In this document: positions 7,238-14,477 of the stretch, in pieces
How the letters are laid out: every line of letters begins with the position of its first letter
Numbering within the stretch: position 1 is the stretch's first letter
Origin: Pseudomonadota bacterium
GTDB taxonomy: Bacteria > Pseudomonadota > Gammaproteobacteria > Xanthomonadales > Rhodanobacteraceae
Direction of reading: 5' to 3'
NCBI GenBank assembly: GCA_023430685.1
Contig: JAEYZH010000188.1
Span: 1 to 34,657, forward strand
DNA length: 34,657 nucleotides
Notes under the pieces: model-generated
What the model saw: only the letters and a program-made list of their open reading frames with translations
Database searches by the model: none
Told to the model about the DNA's origin: nothing
Made by a program: the position numbers and the translations under genes

Positions 7238-7495
7238 ATGATGAAGATCACCCGCTCGATCTTGTTCGCTCTCTCGACCATCGCCAGCGTGACGACTGCG
7301 TCCGAACGCTCCCGGGTCGACGAGCTGGTCGCTGCCATGAAGGGGCGCACGCTCTCCGAAGCGGAACTCGGCGTGCAGTTGTGTAATGACCCAGTGAATT
7401 CCTGCTCAGGTGTTACCTTTGACGAAGGAGACACCATGAGAGGCAAACTGGGGTCAGAGTCGCCTTTCCGACCGGCACGCACGTCGCGTGCTTGA
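7238..7495 (+). pseudogene. Secreted-protein gene truncated by repeat sequence
   Basis: The frame opens at ATG 7238 (or 7241). It encodes a signal peptide (MKITRSILFALSTIASVTTA type) and about 30 residues of mature protein up to LGVQL. From there (about 7381) every base is recognisable repeat: first an inverted copy of the island repeat, then a direct copy. The predicted C-terminus CNDPVNSCSG.. followed by GSESPFRPARTSRA is therefore translated repeat DNA, and the stop at 7493-7495 lies in the repeat. The original 3' part of the gene is missing. It could still be expressed as a short exported peptide. Confidence 0.55.
7381..7428 (-). repeat. Inverted partial copy of the island repeat
   Basis: On the minus strand this reads as the right half of the unit at 9552-9663 (compare TGAGCAGGAATTCACTGGGT and the near-identical piece at 9471-9490). 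It is the only copy in reverse orientation and faces the direct copy at 7449-7534. Confidence 0.7.
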
Positions 7496-7534
7496 TCGAA
7501 GGTGAGGCTCGAGCAGCGTCCACGTGGTCACTAC
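7449..7534 (+). repeat. Island repeat, near-complete copy
   Basis: It starts with TGGGGTCAGAGTCGCCTTTC, has the inner palindrome GCACGC-ACGTC-GCGTGC, then GATCGAAGGTGAGGCTCGAGC and ends at GGTCACTAC. It aligns along its length with 9552-9640. Confidence 0.85.
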
Positions 7535-7540
7535 GAAAAC

Positions 7541-7560
7541 TGGGGTCAGAGTCGTCTTTT
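7541..7560 (+). repeat. Island repeat, left-end copy
   Basis: TGGGGTCAGAGTCGTCTTTT, six bases after the preceding copy ends. It matches the left 20 bp of the unit with two differences and lies 26 bp before the next gene. Confidence 0.8.
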
Positions 7561-7586
7561 CGCGCATAGGGGACGGGGGTATCTAG

Positions 7587-8711
7587 GTGTTGCACGGCTT
7601 GGCCTTCTTTCCGTGGATGACAGTCAAGAGCAGGACTGAGGTCGGCCCGCTCACCCTCCTCCCCTACCGTCGAGGCGAATTACCCGGTGATCTGCCTGCT
7701 GTGACACAAGCACAGATGGATGCGGTGCTGTCCGCTTACGCGGAACGACCGCACCATCGCATTGGGACAGGCACGATCGTCGAACTCAATGACTGGCGAT
7801 CCGGATGGGACCCGACTCCAGTGGTCGAACGACTCTTTGATGCGAGAGAAGCGCTTGCCTTCTCCGCACTTGCGAATCGGCGCCTATTCTGCGGACATTT
7901 CGGCTATTGCTCATTCGACAACTTCGCCCTAGTCGTCCAGCGCTATAGTGCCGAGAGGCCGGGGCGTTTCGCCTACACGACTAGACGCCGCGATGGCGGC
8001 ACGCAGAACCTATGGTCGGCAAGCGAGTTCACGTTCAATCGGCCGTTGCACGTGAACAAGTCGATCGGCTGGGACTGGGACGACAGTCTCGTTGCCACGT
8101 TGCAGTGTACTGAACGCGAGACTTGGCGGGATGCGGTGTTCGAGTTCAATCGCGCGAACACGGACTCACCCGATGTGCCCGTGCACGTGGAAATCATCAT
8201 GGTGAAGTCAGCCTTCGAACGCCTGTTTGGGGTGGACCAGAGCGTAGTAAAGTTTGAGAATGCGCTTCTCTCGCATTTGGGCGAACCGGCGCCTGAGCGA
8301 TGCGTAGAGGCCTCGCTTGCTGAAAAATGGCGCATAGCTCGACCCAATGCCGCCCGGCCCATCGCTGCGTGGGCACGCGAATTCTGTGCGCGGCGTGGCG
8401 CCGCCGCGCATGGCATCAAACGAGCAGAAAGGCACTTCGTTTGGACTGAGCAGGCCCACCTCGCATTCTCAGCAATCCTGTTTCCTCTACTGTTCCGAAA
8501 GATTGCCGCAGATGCGGGCGAATACGTTCTATCACCAAGAGACGCCGAGCGTTTGCGCAGAGTCGATGAGTACGTGACGTGCGACCCGTTTTCAACAAAG
8601 TACGGTCAGATCAATGGTGCTCAACACCCTTGGAATCGTATCGATGACGCGTGTCGCGCTGCCGATCTGGCGGTGCGCGTTGGGGGAAGAAAGGGACGGA
8701 GGAGGTATTAG
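7587..8711 (+). CDS. HEPN-like protein of unknown function
   Basis: This 374-residue protein starts at GTG 7587. An in-frame TAG lies directly upstream at 7584-7586, so no earlier start exists; ATG 7617 is an alternative. The N-terminal half has a beta-rich look (VGPLTLLPYRRGELPGD) and an aromatic-rich centre (SIGWDWDDSL). Residues about 255-310 resemble a HEPN domain. The segment around R270-GAAA-H275 fits the R-x4-6-H motif of HEPN ribonucleases and sits between predicted helices, followed by LAFSAILFPLLFRKIA. HEPN proteins with extra N-terminal domains include anti-phage and abortive-infection effectors. That function is only an inference here, since the motif is short. The gene is in the low-GC island and is followed by a hairpin and a repeat copy. 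Confidence 0.7.
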   Translation: MLHGLAFFPWMTVKSRTEVGPLTLLPYRRGELPGDLPAVTQAQMDAVLSAYAERPHHRIGTGTIVELNDWRSGWDPTPVVERLFDAREALAFSALANRRLFCGHFGYCSFDNFALVVQRYSAERPGRFAYTTRRRDGGTQNLWSASEFTFNRPLHVNKSIGWDWDDSLVATLQCTERETWRDAVFEFNRANTDSPDVPVHVEIIMVKSAFERLFGVDQSVVKFENALLSHLGEPAPERCVEASLAEKWRIARPNAARPIAAWAREFCARRGAAAHGIKRAERHFVWTEQAHLAFSAILFPLLFRKIAADAGEYVLSPRDAERLRRVDEYVTCDPFSTKYGQINGAQHPWNRIDDACRAADLAVRVGGRKGRRRY

Positions 8712-8714
8712 TTT

Positions 8715-8741
8715 GAAACGGCTAATTCTTCTGTCCGTTTC
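8715..8741 (+). terminator. Hairpin after the HEPN-like gene
   Basis: GAAACGG (8715-8721) pairs with CCGTTTC (8735-8741) around a 13-nt loop, four bases after the stop. A short T-rich tail (TTCT) follows. Confidence 0.5.
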
Positions 8742-8745
8742 TTCT

Positions 8746-8805
8746 AGGTGAGATGGATCAGGAGCTCACTGGGCTACTACAACTCCGTGCCGGGCCAGCC
8801 AATCC
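8746..8805 (+). repeat. Island repeat, right-half copy
   Basis: This stretch, from AGGTGAGATGGATCAGGAGC to CCGGGCCAGCCAATCC, aligns with the right half of the unit at 9604-9663. It lacks the GGGGTCAGAGT end. It lies 35 bp downstream of the HEPN-like gene. The remaining bases to 8936 show no gene. Confidence 0.75.
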
Positions 8806-8936
8806 AGAGCCGGGTTAGGGTCATTTGCATCGCTTGATTTCGAAGCGAATCTGCCAGTCCCTTGGCTGCATTGTGGGTAGAATTCGATCTGACCGAATCC
8901 AGCTGCGGATCTGAATGACATGCGAGGATGATCGAG

Positions 8937-9392
8937 ATGGAAAGACTGCTGGCAACCATTCTAGTGACTCTTAGTGTCGCAAGTGGCTGCGCGATGCAAG
9001 ATGAATTTTCCGAAGCGAAGGCGCGCGCGGCGTCCGCAATGAAAGACCCCGCGTCCACGCAGTTTCGAAACCTCCATTACGGTGTCGAACCGGGGACGGT
9101 CTGCGGAGAGATCAATGCGAAGAATGGCTTTGGCGGATATGTGGGCTTTGAGAGGTTCTTCATTGCAGACGGATCAGCAAGTCCTTTCATCGCTAGCAGT
9201 GCCGAGGCGTCGATAGCTGGCTCTGATATGGATGAATCGCAACTAGCACTCCTGAGAAGGAACATGAACCTTGAGATTGACAAGGCGTGCGATAAGAACG
9301 TTGCTGGTGCGATTAAAGTTGAGGCTGAACGAATGGCTCGTGCAGCTGCAGAGCGGGAAAGAGCCAACAAGAGAAAACCGGGGTCAGAGTAG
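8937..9392 (+). CDS. Small predicted lipoprotein
   Basis: The protein has 151 residues from ATG 8937. That start sits 9 bases after a GAGG ribosome binding site (8924-8927) and is preferred to ATG 8928, which would overlap it. The N-terminus is a lipoprotein signal (ERLLATILVTLSVASG followed by Cys), so it is probably lipid-anchored. The next segment (KDPASTQFRNL, VCGEINAKNGFGGYVGF) is a pattern seen in small proteobacterial exported proteins of unknown function. The C-terminus is an Ala/Glu/Arg helix. The last residues (KPGSE) and the stop TAG at 9390-9392 are encoded by the GGGGTCAGAGT repeat, so the original 3' end has been replaced or extended. Confidence 0.75.
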   Translation: MERLLATILVTLSVASGCAMQDEFSEAKARAASAMKDPASTQFRNLHYGVEPGTVCGEINAKNGFGGYVGFERFFIADGSASPFIASSAEASIAGSDMDESQLALLRRNMNLEIDKACDKNVAGAIKVEAERMARAAAERERANKRKPGSE

Positions 9393-9400
9393 GCTTTCTG
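9379..9400 (+). repeat. Island repeat, left-end copy overlapping a stop codon
   Basis: CGGGGTCAGAGTAGGCTTTC then TGG. The G-to-A-type change relative to the consensus (GAGTCGCC to GAGTAGGC) creates the TAG that ends the lipoprotein gene. Confidence 0.75.
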
Positions 9401-9409
9401 GCCGAAAGC

Positions 9410-9498
9410 CGGGGTCAGAGTCGCCTTTCCGGACGAAGCGCACGTCGCCCGCCTGATCGTGGGCAGCACCTGAGCAGGAATTCACTGGGTCATTACAC
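9410..9498 (+). repeat. Island repeat, diverged full copy
   Basis: It begins CCGGGGTCAGAGTCGCCTTT and ends GGAATTCACTGGGTCATTAC. The right half is the variant also present, inverted, at 7381-7410. Confidence 0.8.
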
Positions 9499-9551
9499 AT
9501 CCATAGCTGACGGCAAATTGGCGTTCTTGGAGGTGAGACCAAGTTAAAAAC

Positions 9552-9663
9552 TGGGGTCAGAGTCGCCTTTCCGGCCGGCACGCACGTCGCGTGCTTGATC
9601 GAAGGTGAGGCCCGAGCAGCAGTCCACGGGGTCACTACAATTCCATGCCGGGCCAGCTAATCC
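9552..9663 (+). repeat. Island repeat, best full-length copy (about 112 bp)
   Basis: It runs from TGGGGTCAGAGTCGCCTTTC through GCACGC-ACGTC-GCGTGC (6-bp stem), a GTGAGGCCC/GGGGTCAC imperfect stem, to CATGCCGGGCCAGCTAATCC. The minus-strand Sel1-protein gene ends inside it: its TAG is at 9659-9657. Confidence 0.85.
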
Positions 9664-10307
9664 GCGACGGGCTGGATTTCGCCGATGGCAACCCGGGCTT
9701 CCGGCGCCGAGCCGAAGTTGATGTCCGAAAGGCGCTCGAGGTCCCTGCGGTAGACGGCCACGTCGAGACCGCCCGTGCGCGGGGTCCACACCGTGACGTT
9801 GCCAGGCATGCCGACACGCGACCCGGTCACGTGCGAGAGCTCCTGCTCGAAATGCGCGGCTGCCTTGCGCCGCGCATGGGCGTCTCCGAACTCCTCGAAC
9901 AGGGCTGGATACAGCTCGTTCGCGCGCACGCGTTCGGCCGGCGTGGCTTCGTGCCACGCGGCCGCCAGTGATTCGGAGAACTCCGCATCCTTGCGCTCGG
10001 CGGCAATCGCGAGCCAGGCGAGCCCGAGCGGCCGGTCAGGCTCGACATGCTCGCCCTTGAAATAGACGAGCCCGAGGTTGTACTGCGCCTCCTTCATCGC
10101 CCAGCCTGCCGCGACCTTCCACTCCGCGATCGCTGCGGCGACTCGCCCGCGTGTGTAGAGTTCGCAACCCTTCTGGTAGTGATACACGCCGGGCAGGAAC
10201 CGAGATTCGTCCTCGCGCAGGTGGGCGCCAGGAGTACCGAAAGGCGGTTGTGCGGACGCGGTCGCGACGAACCCGGTCAGCAGCAAGAAGCAGACTGTGC
10301 GGAACAT
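9657..10307 (-). CDS. Exported Sel1-like repeat protein
   Basis: This 216-residue protein has a signal peptide (MFRTVCFLLLTGFVATASA, cleavage about residue 19). It also has Sel1/TPR-like helical repeats at about residues 40-115, where YHYQKGCELYTRGRVAAAIAEW and AQYNLGLVYFKGE show the usual A/G-x-x-x-L-G pattern. Sel1-repeat proteins are scaffolds for protein contacts, often in the periplasm. The C-terminal ~80 residues have no recognised domain. Base composition is closer to the core genome than that of the neighbouring plus-strand island genes. Its stop codon lies in the island repeat and it is convergent with the lipoprotein gene. Confidence 0.8.
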   Translation of the reverse strand: MFRTVCFLLLTGFVATASAQPPFGTPGAHLREDESRFLPGVYHYQKGCELYTRGRVAAAIAEWKVAAGWAMKEAQYNLGLVYFKGEHVEPDRPLGLAWLAIAAERKDAEFSESLAAAWHEATPAERVRANELYPALFEEFGDAHARRKAAAHFEQELSHVTGSRVGMPGNVTVWTPRTGGLDVAVYRRDLERLSDINFGSAPEARVAIGEIQPVAD

Positions 10308-10470
10308 GGCGCACCCGAACGCTCAATGATCGGGCGCATGGTCGCGCTCGCCATGGCCAGCGTCAACCGGCGCACGCCCCCTCGTGAACACATGCGATGA
10401 ACGACGCATGCATCCCGTCATGCATGGATCGCTTGGGACGACTAGCGGACGAGGGTGAGAACTAGAAAAC

Positions 10471-10560
10471 TGGGGTCTAGAAACCTGGGGTCAGAGTCGC
10501 CTTTCTGGCCGGCGCGCATGTCGCGTGCTTGATCAGAGCCAAGGTCAGAATGGCCTTTCC
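10471..10560 (+). repeat. Cluster of degenerate island-repeat ends
   Basis: Three nested left ends follow one another: TGGGGTCTAG (10471), CTGGGGTCAGAGTCGCCTTT (10485) with the downstream GCGCATGTCGCGTGCTTGAT, and AAGGTCAGAATGGCCTTTCC (10541). Upstream, CATGCAT (10407-10413) and ATGCATG (10420-10426) form a separate small palindrome. There is no gene between 10308 and 10626. Confidence 0.7.
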
Positions 10561-10626
10561 CGTGAGCGATAAGCTCGCAACCCAGGACTCTACAAAGTAG
10601 TCGGTGGCCCTAAAAATGGGGGCAGG

Positions 10627-10794
10627 TCACTCGTCCAGGAGGAATCCGGCGACATGCCGGGCGCGATGCAGCGGTTCGCCGAAGCCGTGCGGCTTGCGCA
10701 GGGCGCGTCGCTGCGACTGCAGCAGGACTACATCGGCAACGCGGTGCGCGCGTGCGAGGCGGGCGTCCTGCAGGGCGTCGAGTGTCCTCGATGA
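10627..10794 (+). pseudogene. C-terminal gene fragment of unknown family
   Basis: A 55-codon open stretch reads protein-like (GAMQRFAEAVRLAQGASL, then RLQQDYIGNAVRACEAGVL) and ends in TGA at 10792-10794. It has no credible start, and its 5' boundary is an AAAAATGGGGGCAGGTCAC motif. A similar ATAATGGGGACGCAGTT motif follows it at about 10805. It looks like the tail of a gene cut at a repeat boundary. The family is unknown. Confidence 0.35.
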
Positions 10795-10891
10795 GGTGCG
10801 CCAATAATGGGGACGCAGTTGGCTAACGGTTGACGGGTTCGGGCGCAGGTTCACGTCTCCGAATGACGGCACGCACGGTGTCTCCTTCGGT

Positions 10892-10930
10892 CAGGTGGCA
10901 CCTGGCCTGGATTTCACTGGGTCACTGCAT
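10892..10930 (+). repeat. Island repeat, degenerate right-half remnant
   Basis: CAGGTGGCACCTGGCCTGGA then TTTCACTGGGTCACTGC aligns with the right half of the 112-bp unit. It lies 27 bp beyond the 3' end of the minus-strand pseudogene at 10958-11540. Confidence 0.55.
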
Positions 10931-10957
10931 TCGCGGGCTGCAGCGCCTCTGCGCGAT

Positions 10958-11540
10958 TCATTCGGTGCGTATCGCCTCGGAGTGAAGGCGCCGGTCAGGG
11001 TCGCCCGCGCGCTTGCGGAACAGCACATCGAACGCGGGCGACCAGGTCTTGCCGCGATCCTTCGACAGCTGCGCCGTCTCGCGCACGCCCGCTCGTTCCG
11101 CTTTCCAGGTGATGCGCTGCAGGACCGAGCTGCCGTCCTTGAGATGCACGTCGCCCTGAAGGACCAGCGCGCCGTCCTCGACGTTGCCGACGATGACCAT
11201 CAGCGCGCCGCGGTTGGTGATCCAGGTCTGCTGCCAGTGCTTGCGCACGGGGGAGGCTTTCACCGACCAGGCCATCGGTCTGCTCGTACCGCTCGTGCAG
11301 CGCGCAGCCATCGGCGACCGGCTCGATGCGCGCGCGCGCAATGGACGGCCCGCCGGGCGCCTCGATCTCGAAGGTATCCCAGTCGCCGATCCAGAAATCG
11401 AGTTGGCGGTGCTCAGGCGTCGCGCAGTCGCGCGACATGCGCGCGCCCTCCGCCGCTGTCGCCTCGTGCGGAATGCAACAGGCGATGCCGAGCGCGGCCA
11501 GCGTGGTCCGCCAGTGGAAGTAGCGACGCGTTGTGTGCAT
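10958..11540 (-). pseudogene. Frameshifted DUF1579-like exported protein
   Basis: Translation from the ATG at 11540 gives a signal peptide (TLAALGIACCIPHEATAAEG) and a HRQLDFWIGDWDTFE segment. This is characteristic of DUF1579-like proteins, which open with a [Q/H]-[F/L]-D-F-W-x-G-x-W motif. After DGLVGESL (about 11255) the frame is lost. The family-like continuation (KHWQQTWITNRGALM, then EDGALVLQGDV and DRGKTWSPAFDVLFR) is found in another frame down to the TGA at 10960-10958. Some residues expected around the junction (about 11245-11262) are missing, so a small deletion is likely. Function of the family is unknown. A sequencing error cannot be excluded. Confidence 0.6.
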
Positions 11541-11996
11541 GGGTCCTCGTCAGGTACGCGCTCGGCGCGGAGTGCGCGGCGGTTCGACAGGAATACACGG
11601 GTTACCGTCGGGATACTCGCCGCAATCGGGCGTGGACACCCGAAAAAATGCGAAAATGGTGACGGGGGTCGTCATGGCGTGCGCCTGCGGGCAACCAGGG
11701 GTGTCCGACGCAGCACGACGGCAGCGCCAACAACGAGGGGACGGAGGCGGTTAACCAGCGTTCTCGCGCCGAGCAGGATTCGCCGGGTCATTTCGGGACG
11801 TCCAGGGCGATCGGCGCCGCATCGCAGGCGCGGGCGGGCGAGGGGTGGTCCCACGCGAACCGCTGCGCGAACGGATGATCTTCGTGACCGCGGTTTTGCG
11901 CTTTGGACAAGGCAGCACCATCGACGCGCACGGCGCCCGAGCTGTCATGGTCGAGGCGTGTCCGCGGCCGACTCGCAATTCGCACAAGGGGGAAAC
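11541..11996. other. Intergenic stretch upstream of the choice-of-anchor-J gene
   Basis: This stretch has no convincing gene. It holds one copy of the TGCGGGCAACC repeat (11684-11715). A minus-strand open stretch at 11788-11985 (65 codons) contains VDGAALSKAQNRGHEDHPFA and reads slightly protein-like, perhaps a degraded 3' gene fragment, but I cannot identify it. A GGGGGAAAC ribosome binding site precedes ATG 11997. Confidence 0.4.
11684..11715 (+). repeat. TGCGGGCAACC repeat, copy 1
   Basis: CTGCGGGCAACCAGGGGTGT continuing CCGACGCAGCAC. It resembles 14395-14430 (TTGCGGGCAACCGGAGTAGC, then CGATGCACCATC). The two copies bracket the 11997-14381 gene. Confidence 0.5.
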
Positions 11997-14381
11997 ATGA
12001 TCGCGATCAAACAGTTCATCACCACCCGGCGCCTGCGTTGCGGGCTTGCATGGCTGGCCCTGCTGGGCTCGTCCGCCGTGATGGCGCAAACGCTGTTCCG
12101 GGAGGACTTCCAGACGTACGTCGATGTCGGCGGTGAGATCCGCGACCGCTGCCACACCAGTCCCGGTGGTCCGGGAACCTATCCGTTCCCATCGGGGTGG
12201 CTGCTGAGGAACGTCGACAACCGCACGCCCGACGCCGCGGTCGCCTACGTCAACGAAGCCTGGGAGGTTCGCGAAGACTTCGCGGAGAACGTGCTCAACT
12301 GCGTTGCGTTCAGCACGTCCTGGTATGCGCCGCCTGGCGCTGCGAATGACTGGATGTGGACCCCGCGTATCGACCTTCCCGCAGGTGCGACGACGGAGCT
12401 GTCGTGGCGCGCGAAAACCTACGACCCGGCTTTTCCGGATGGCTACGAAGTGCGCGTGATGGTCGCGCCGTCGATTCCAACCGGGGGTACCGGCGTCATC
12501 GGCAACCAGATCAGCGACAGCACGACCGTGTTCTCGACCGCGGCCGAACAGACAAGCTGGATCACGCGAACGGTTCCCTTGAATGCCTACGCGGGCCAGG
12601 GCATCTACATCGGCTTTCGCAACAACTCCAACGACAAGTTCCTGCTCGTGATCGACGAGATCACCGTGACGAGGGTGCTGCAACACGATCCCGTCCTGCT
12701 TTCGTTGCGGGACGCGTCGACCGAGTATGCGCGCGTACCGGCGTTCCTCGCCTATCCGGCAGCGCCCGTGGCGCAGGTTCGCAATGGCGGTTTGGGCGCA
12801 CTCACCCAGGTCCAGGTCGGTGGTGACATGCTCGTCGATGGCAACGGCGTGGCGGCGATGTCGTCCGCTCCCGTATCCCTCGCACCCGGCGTGACCGCGG
12901 ATCTTCCGCTCAACACGCTGGCCTATGACATCGTGGGTGCGTGGTCCCTGAGTGCGACCGTCACGGCGGCCGAGGGCGATGAAGAGCCGGGCAACTCCGC
13001 GCTGACGCAAGCGTTGCTCGAGGTCACCGACAACGAGTTGACGCGGGCGGACGGCTCGACCGTCGGCACCATCGGCATCGGCGCGGGCAATGGCGGGGAG
13101 ATCGGGCAGGCGTTCGATATTCCGGCGCCTGCGGCGGTGCAGGGCCTGCGCGTCGCGATCAACAACGTGGACCTGCTTCCCGATGGCGCGCCGGACGGCA
13201 TCGGCGACTTCAATGGAATGATGATGCAGGCCACGCTGCGCGCCTGGGACGAGCTCGCCGACGAACCGGGAGACATCGTGGCCACATCCGGCTTCGTCGT
13301 GCCCGCCGACGCGCCGCTCGGCGAGGTCGTGCTGGACTTCCCGCTGCCGGACGTCGCGTTGCCGGCCGGCCGCTATCTCGCGGCAGTGGTCGAGCCTTCG
13401 CCGCAGATCCTGACCCTGGTCCAAACGGAGAAGCGCTACACGCCGGGTACGTTGTGGATCACGTGGCCCACCAGCCCGTTTGGCGGTTGGGCGGCGATAG
13501 AAGAGTTCGGTACGTCCTTCCTGCGTGCCGCCAAAATCAGCATGCTGCTGCATCCGATACGCTACGTCGTCGGCGGCAGCACGCAGGGCCTCGCGGGGAC
13601 CGGGCTCTCGCTGCAGATCAACGGCGACGCCAGCTTGCCGATCGCCGGCAATGGCAGTTTTGCGTTCCCGCCGATCGACGACGGCAGCGCGTATGCCGTG
13701 ACCGTTCAGACCCAGCCAACCGGTCCATCACAGACGTGCGTGGTCGACAACGGCACGGGTGTCGTGGAGGGCGCCGACGTGACCGATGTAGCGGTGACCT
13801 GCACGACCAACCAGTACACGGTCGGCGGCACCGTCGCGGGACTGGCAGGGTCCGGCTTGACGCTGCAGCTCAACGGCGGCGGCGACCTGCCGATCGGCGC
13901 GAACGGCGGCTTTGCTTTCCCGCCCATCGACGACGGCAGTGCGTACGAGGTGACCGTGTCGATGCAGCCGTCCGATCCGACGCAGACCTGCGAGGTATCC
14001 GGCGGGTCCGGTACGCTGGGCGGCTCGGACGTGACCGATGTCGCCGTGACCTGCACGACGAGCCAGTACACGATCGGCGGCACTGTCGCCGGCCTGACAG
14101 GCTCGGGGCTGATGCTGCAGCTCAATGGCGGCGGAGACCTGCCGATCGGCGCGAACGGCGCGTTTGCGTTCCCGCCGATCGATGACGGCAGCGCATACGA
14201 GGTGACCGTTTCGATGCAGCCTTCCGGGCCGGCGCAGATCTGCACGGTGGAGCACGGCAGCGGTACGCTGGCCGGCGCTGACGTCACGGACGTGGCGGTT
14301 GCGTGCGAAGACGATGACGACGCGATCTTCGCCGACGGTTTCGAAAGTCAGCAGGCTGTCAACAAACGGGTACGGAGGTAG
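11997..14381 (+). CDS. Secreted choice-of-anchor-J protein with three tandem repeats and F-x-D-G-F-E tail
   Basis: This 794-residue protein begins at ATG 11997 behind GGGGGAAAC. A signal peptide (about 1-30, ending in SSAVMA) precedes a choice-of-anchor-J (cleaved-adhesin-type beta-sandwich) domain at about residues 32-225. It starts LFREDFQTY and includes NDWMWTPRIDLPAG and YIGFRNNSNDKFLLVIDEI. A middle region (about 235-520) has further beta-rich modules. Three 84-residue repeats follow from residue 523, each with a GG-x-x-x-GL-x-GSGL-x-LQLNG opening and FPPIDDGSAY. The C-terminus has an acidic DDDDA then IFADGFE motif shared with three other secreted proteins here, followed by an unusual basic tail (NKRVRR). 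It is probably a surface or extracellular protein. Its ligand is unknown. Confidence 0.85.
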   Translation: MIAIKQFITTRRLRCGLAWLALLGSSAVMAQTLFREDFQTYVDVGGEIRDRCHTSPGGPGTYPFPSGWLLRNVDNRTPDAAVAYVNEAWEVREDFAENVLNCVAFSTSWYAPPGAANDWMWTPRIDLPAGATTELSWRAKTYDPAFPDGYEVRVMVAPSIPTGGTGVIGNQISDSTTVFSTAAEQTSWITRTVPLNAYAGQGIYIGFRNNSNDKFLLVIDEITVTRVLQHDPVLLSLRDASTEYARVPAFLAYPAAPVAQVRNGGLGALTQVQVGGDMLVDGNGVAAMSSAPVSLAPGVTADLPLNTLAYDIVGAWSLSATVTAAEGDEEPGNSALTQALLEVTDNELTRADGSTVGTIGIGAGNGGEIGQAFDIPAPAAVQGLRVAINNVDLLPDGAPDGIGDFNGMMMQATLRAWDELADEPGDIVATSGFVVPADAPLGEVVLDFPLPDVALPAGRYLAAVVEPSPQILTLVQTEKRYTPGTLWITWPTSPFGGWAAIEEFGTSFLRAAKISMLLHPIRYVVGGSTQGLAGTGLSLQINGDASLPIAGNGSFAFPPIDDGSAYAVTVQTQPTGPSQTCVVDNGTGVVEGADVTDVAVTCTTNQYTVGGTVAGLAGSGLTLQLNGGGDLPIGANGGFAFPPIDDGSAYEVTVSMQPSDPTQTCEVSGGSGTLGGSDVTDVAVTCTTSQYTIGGTVAGLTGSGLMLQLNGGGDLPIGANGAFAFPPIDDGSAYEVTVSMQPSGPAQICTVEHGSGTLAGADVTDVAVACEDDDDAIFADGFESQQAVNKRVRR
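13563..14309 (+). repeat. Three tandem 252-bp coding repeats
   Basis: Units start at 13563, 13815 and 14067. The second and third are closest to each other; the first differs mainly in its first third. Each encodes 84 residues with a conserved FPPIDDGSAY core and a DVTDVAV-[T/A]-C end. Confidence 0.85.
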
Positions 14382-14394
14382 TCAAGGCCTGCAC

Positions 14395-14454
14395 TTGCGG
14401 GCAACCGGAGTAGCCGATGCACCATCACGACGCGCTCAACCCGGTTGCCTGCAA
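14395..14454. terminator. Bidirectional terminator-like inverted repeat between convergent genes
   Basis: TTGCGGGCAACCGG (14395-14408) pairs with CCGGTTGCCTGCAA (14441-14454): 14 bp with a single G-U wobble and a 32-nt loop. It sits between the convergent genes ending at 14381 and 14478. Confidence 0.55.
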
Positions 14455-14477
14455 ACATCCACGATTCTTCCGAATCG

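Noticed and set aside
8777..9058. Minus-strand 93-codon open frame opposite the lipoprotein gene
   Set aside because: It runs antisense to a gene with a lipobox and a conserved segment and ends inside the repeat. It has no ribosome binding site.
7146..10560. Integron attC sites in the island
   Set aside because: The repeats sit where attC sites would, but no paired RYYYAAC/GTTRRRY core sites, bulged-arm structure or integrase gene could be seen. They are recorded as a repeat family only.
10604..10807. Plus-strand 67-codon open frame starting MALKMGAGHSS
   Set aside because: Its Arg/Ser/Cys-rich composition is that of an out-of-frame reading. The next frame (10627-10794) is more protein-like and is listed as a gene fragment.
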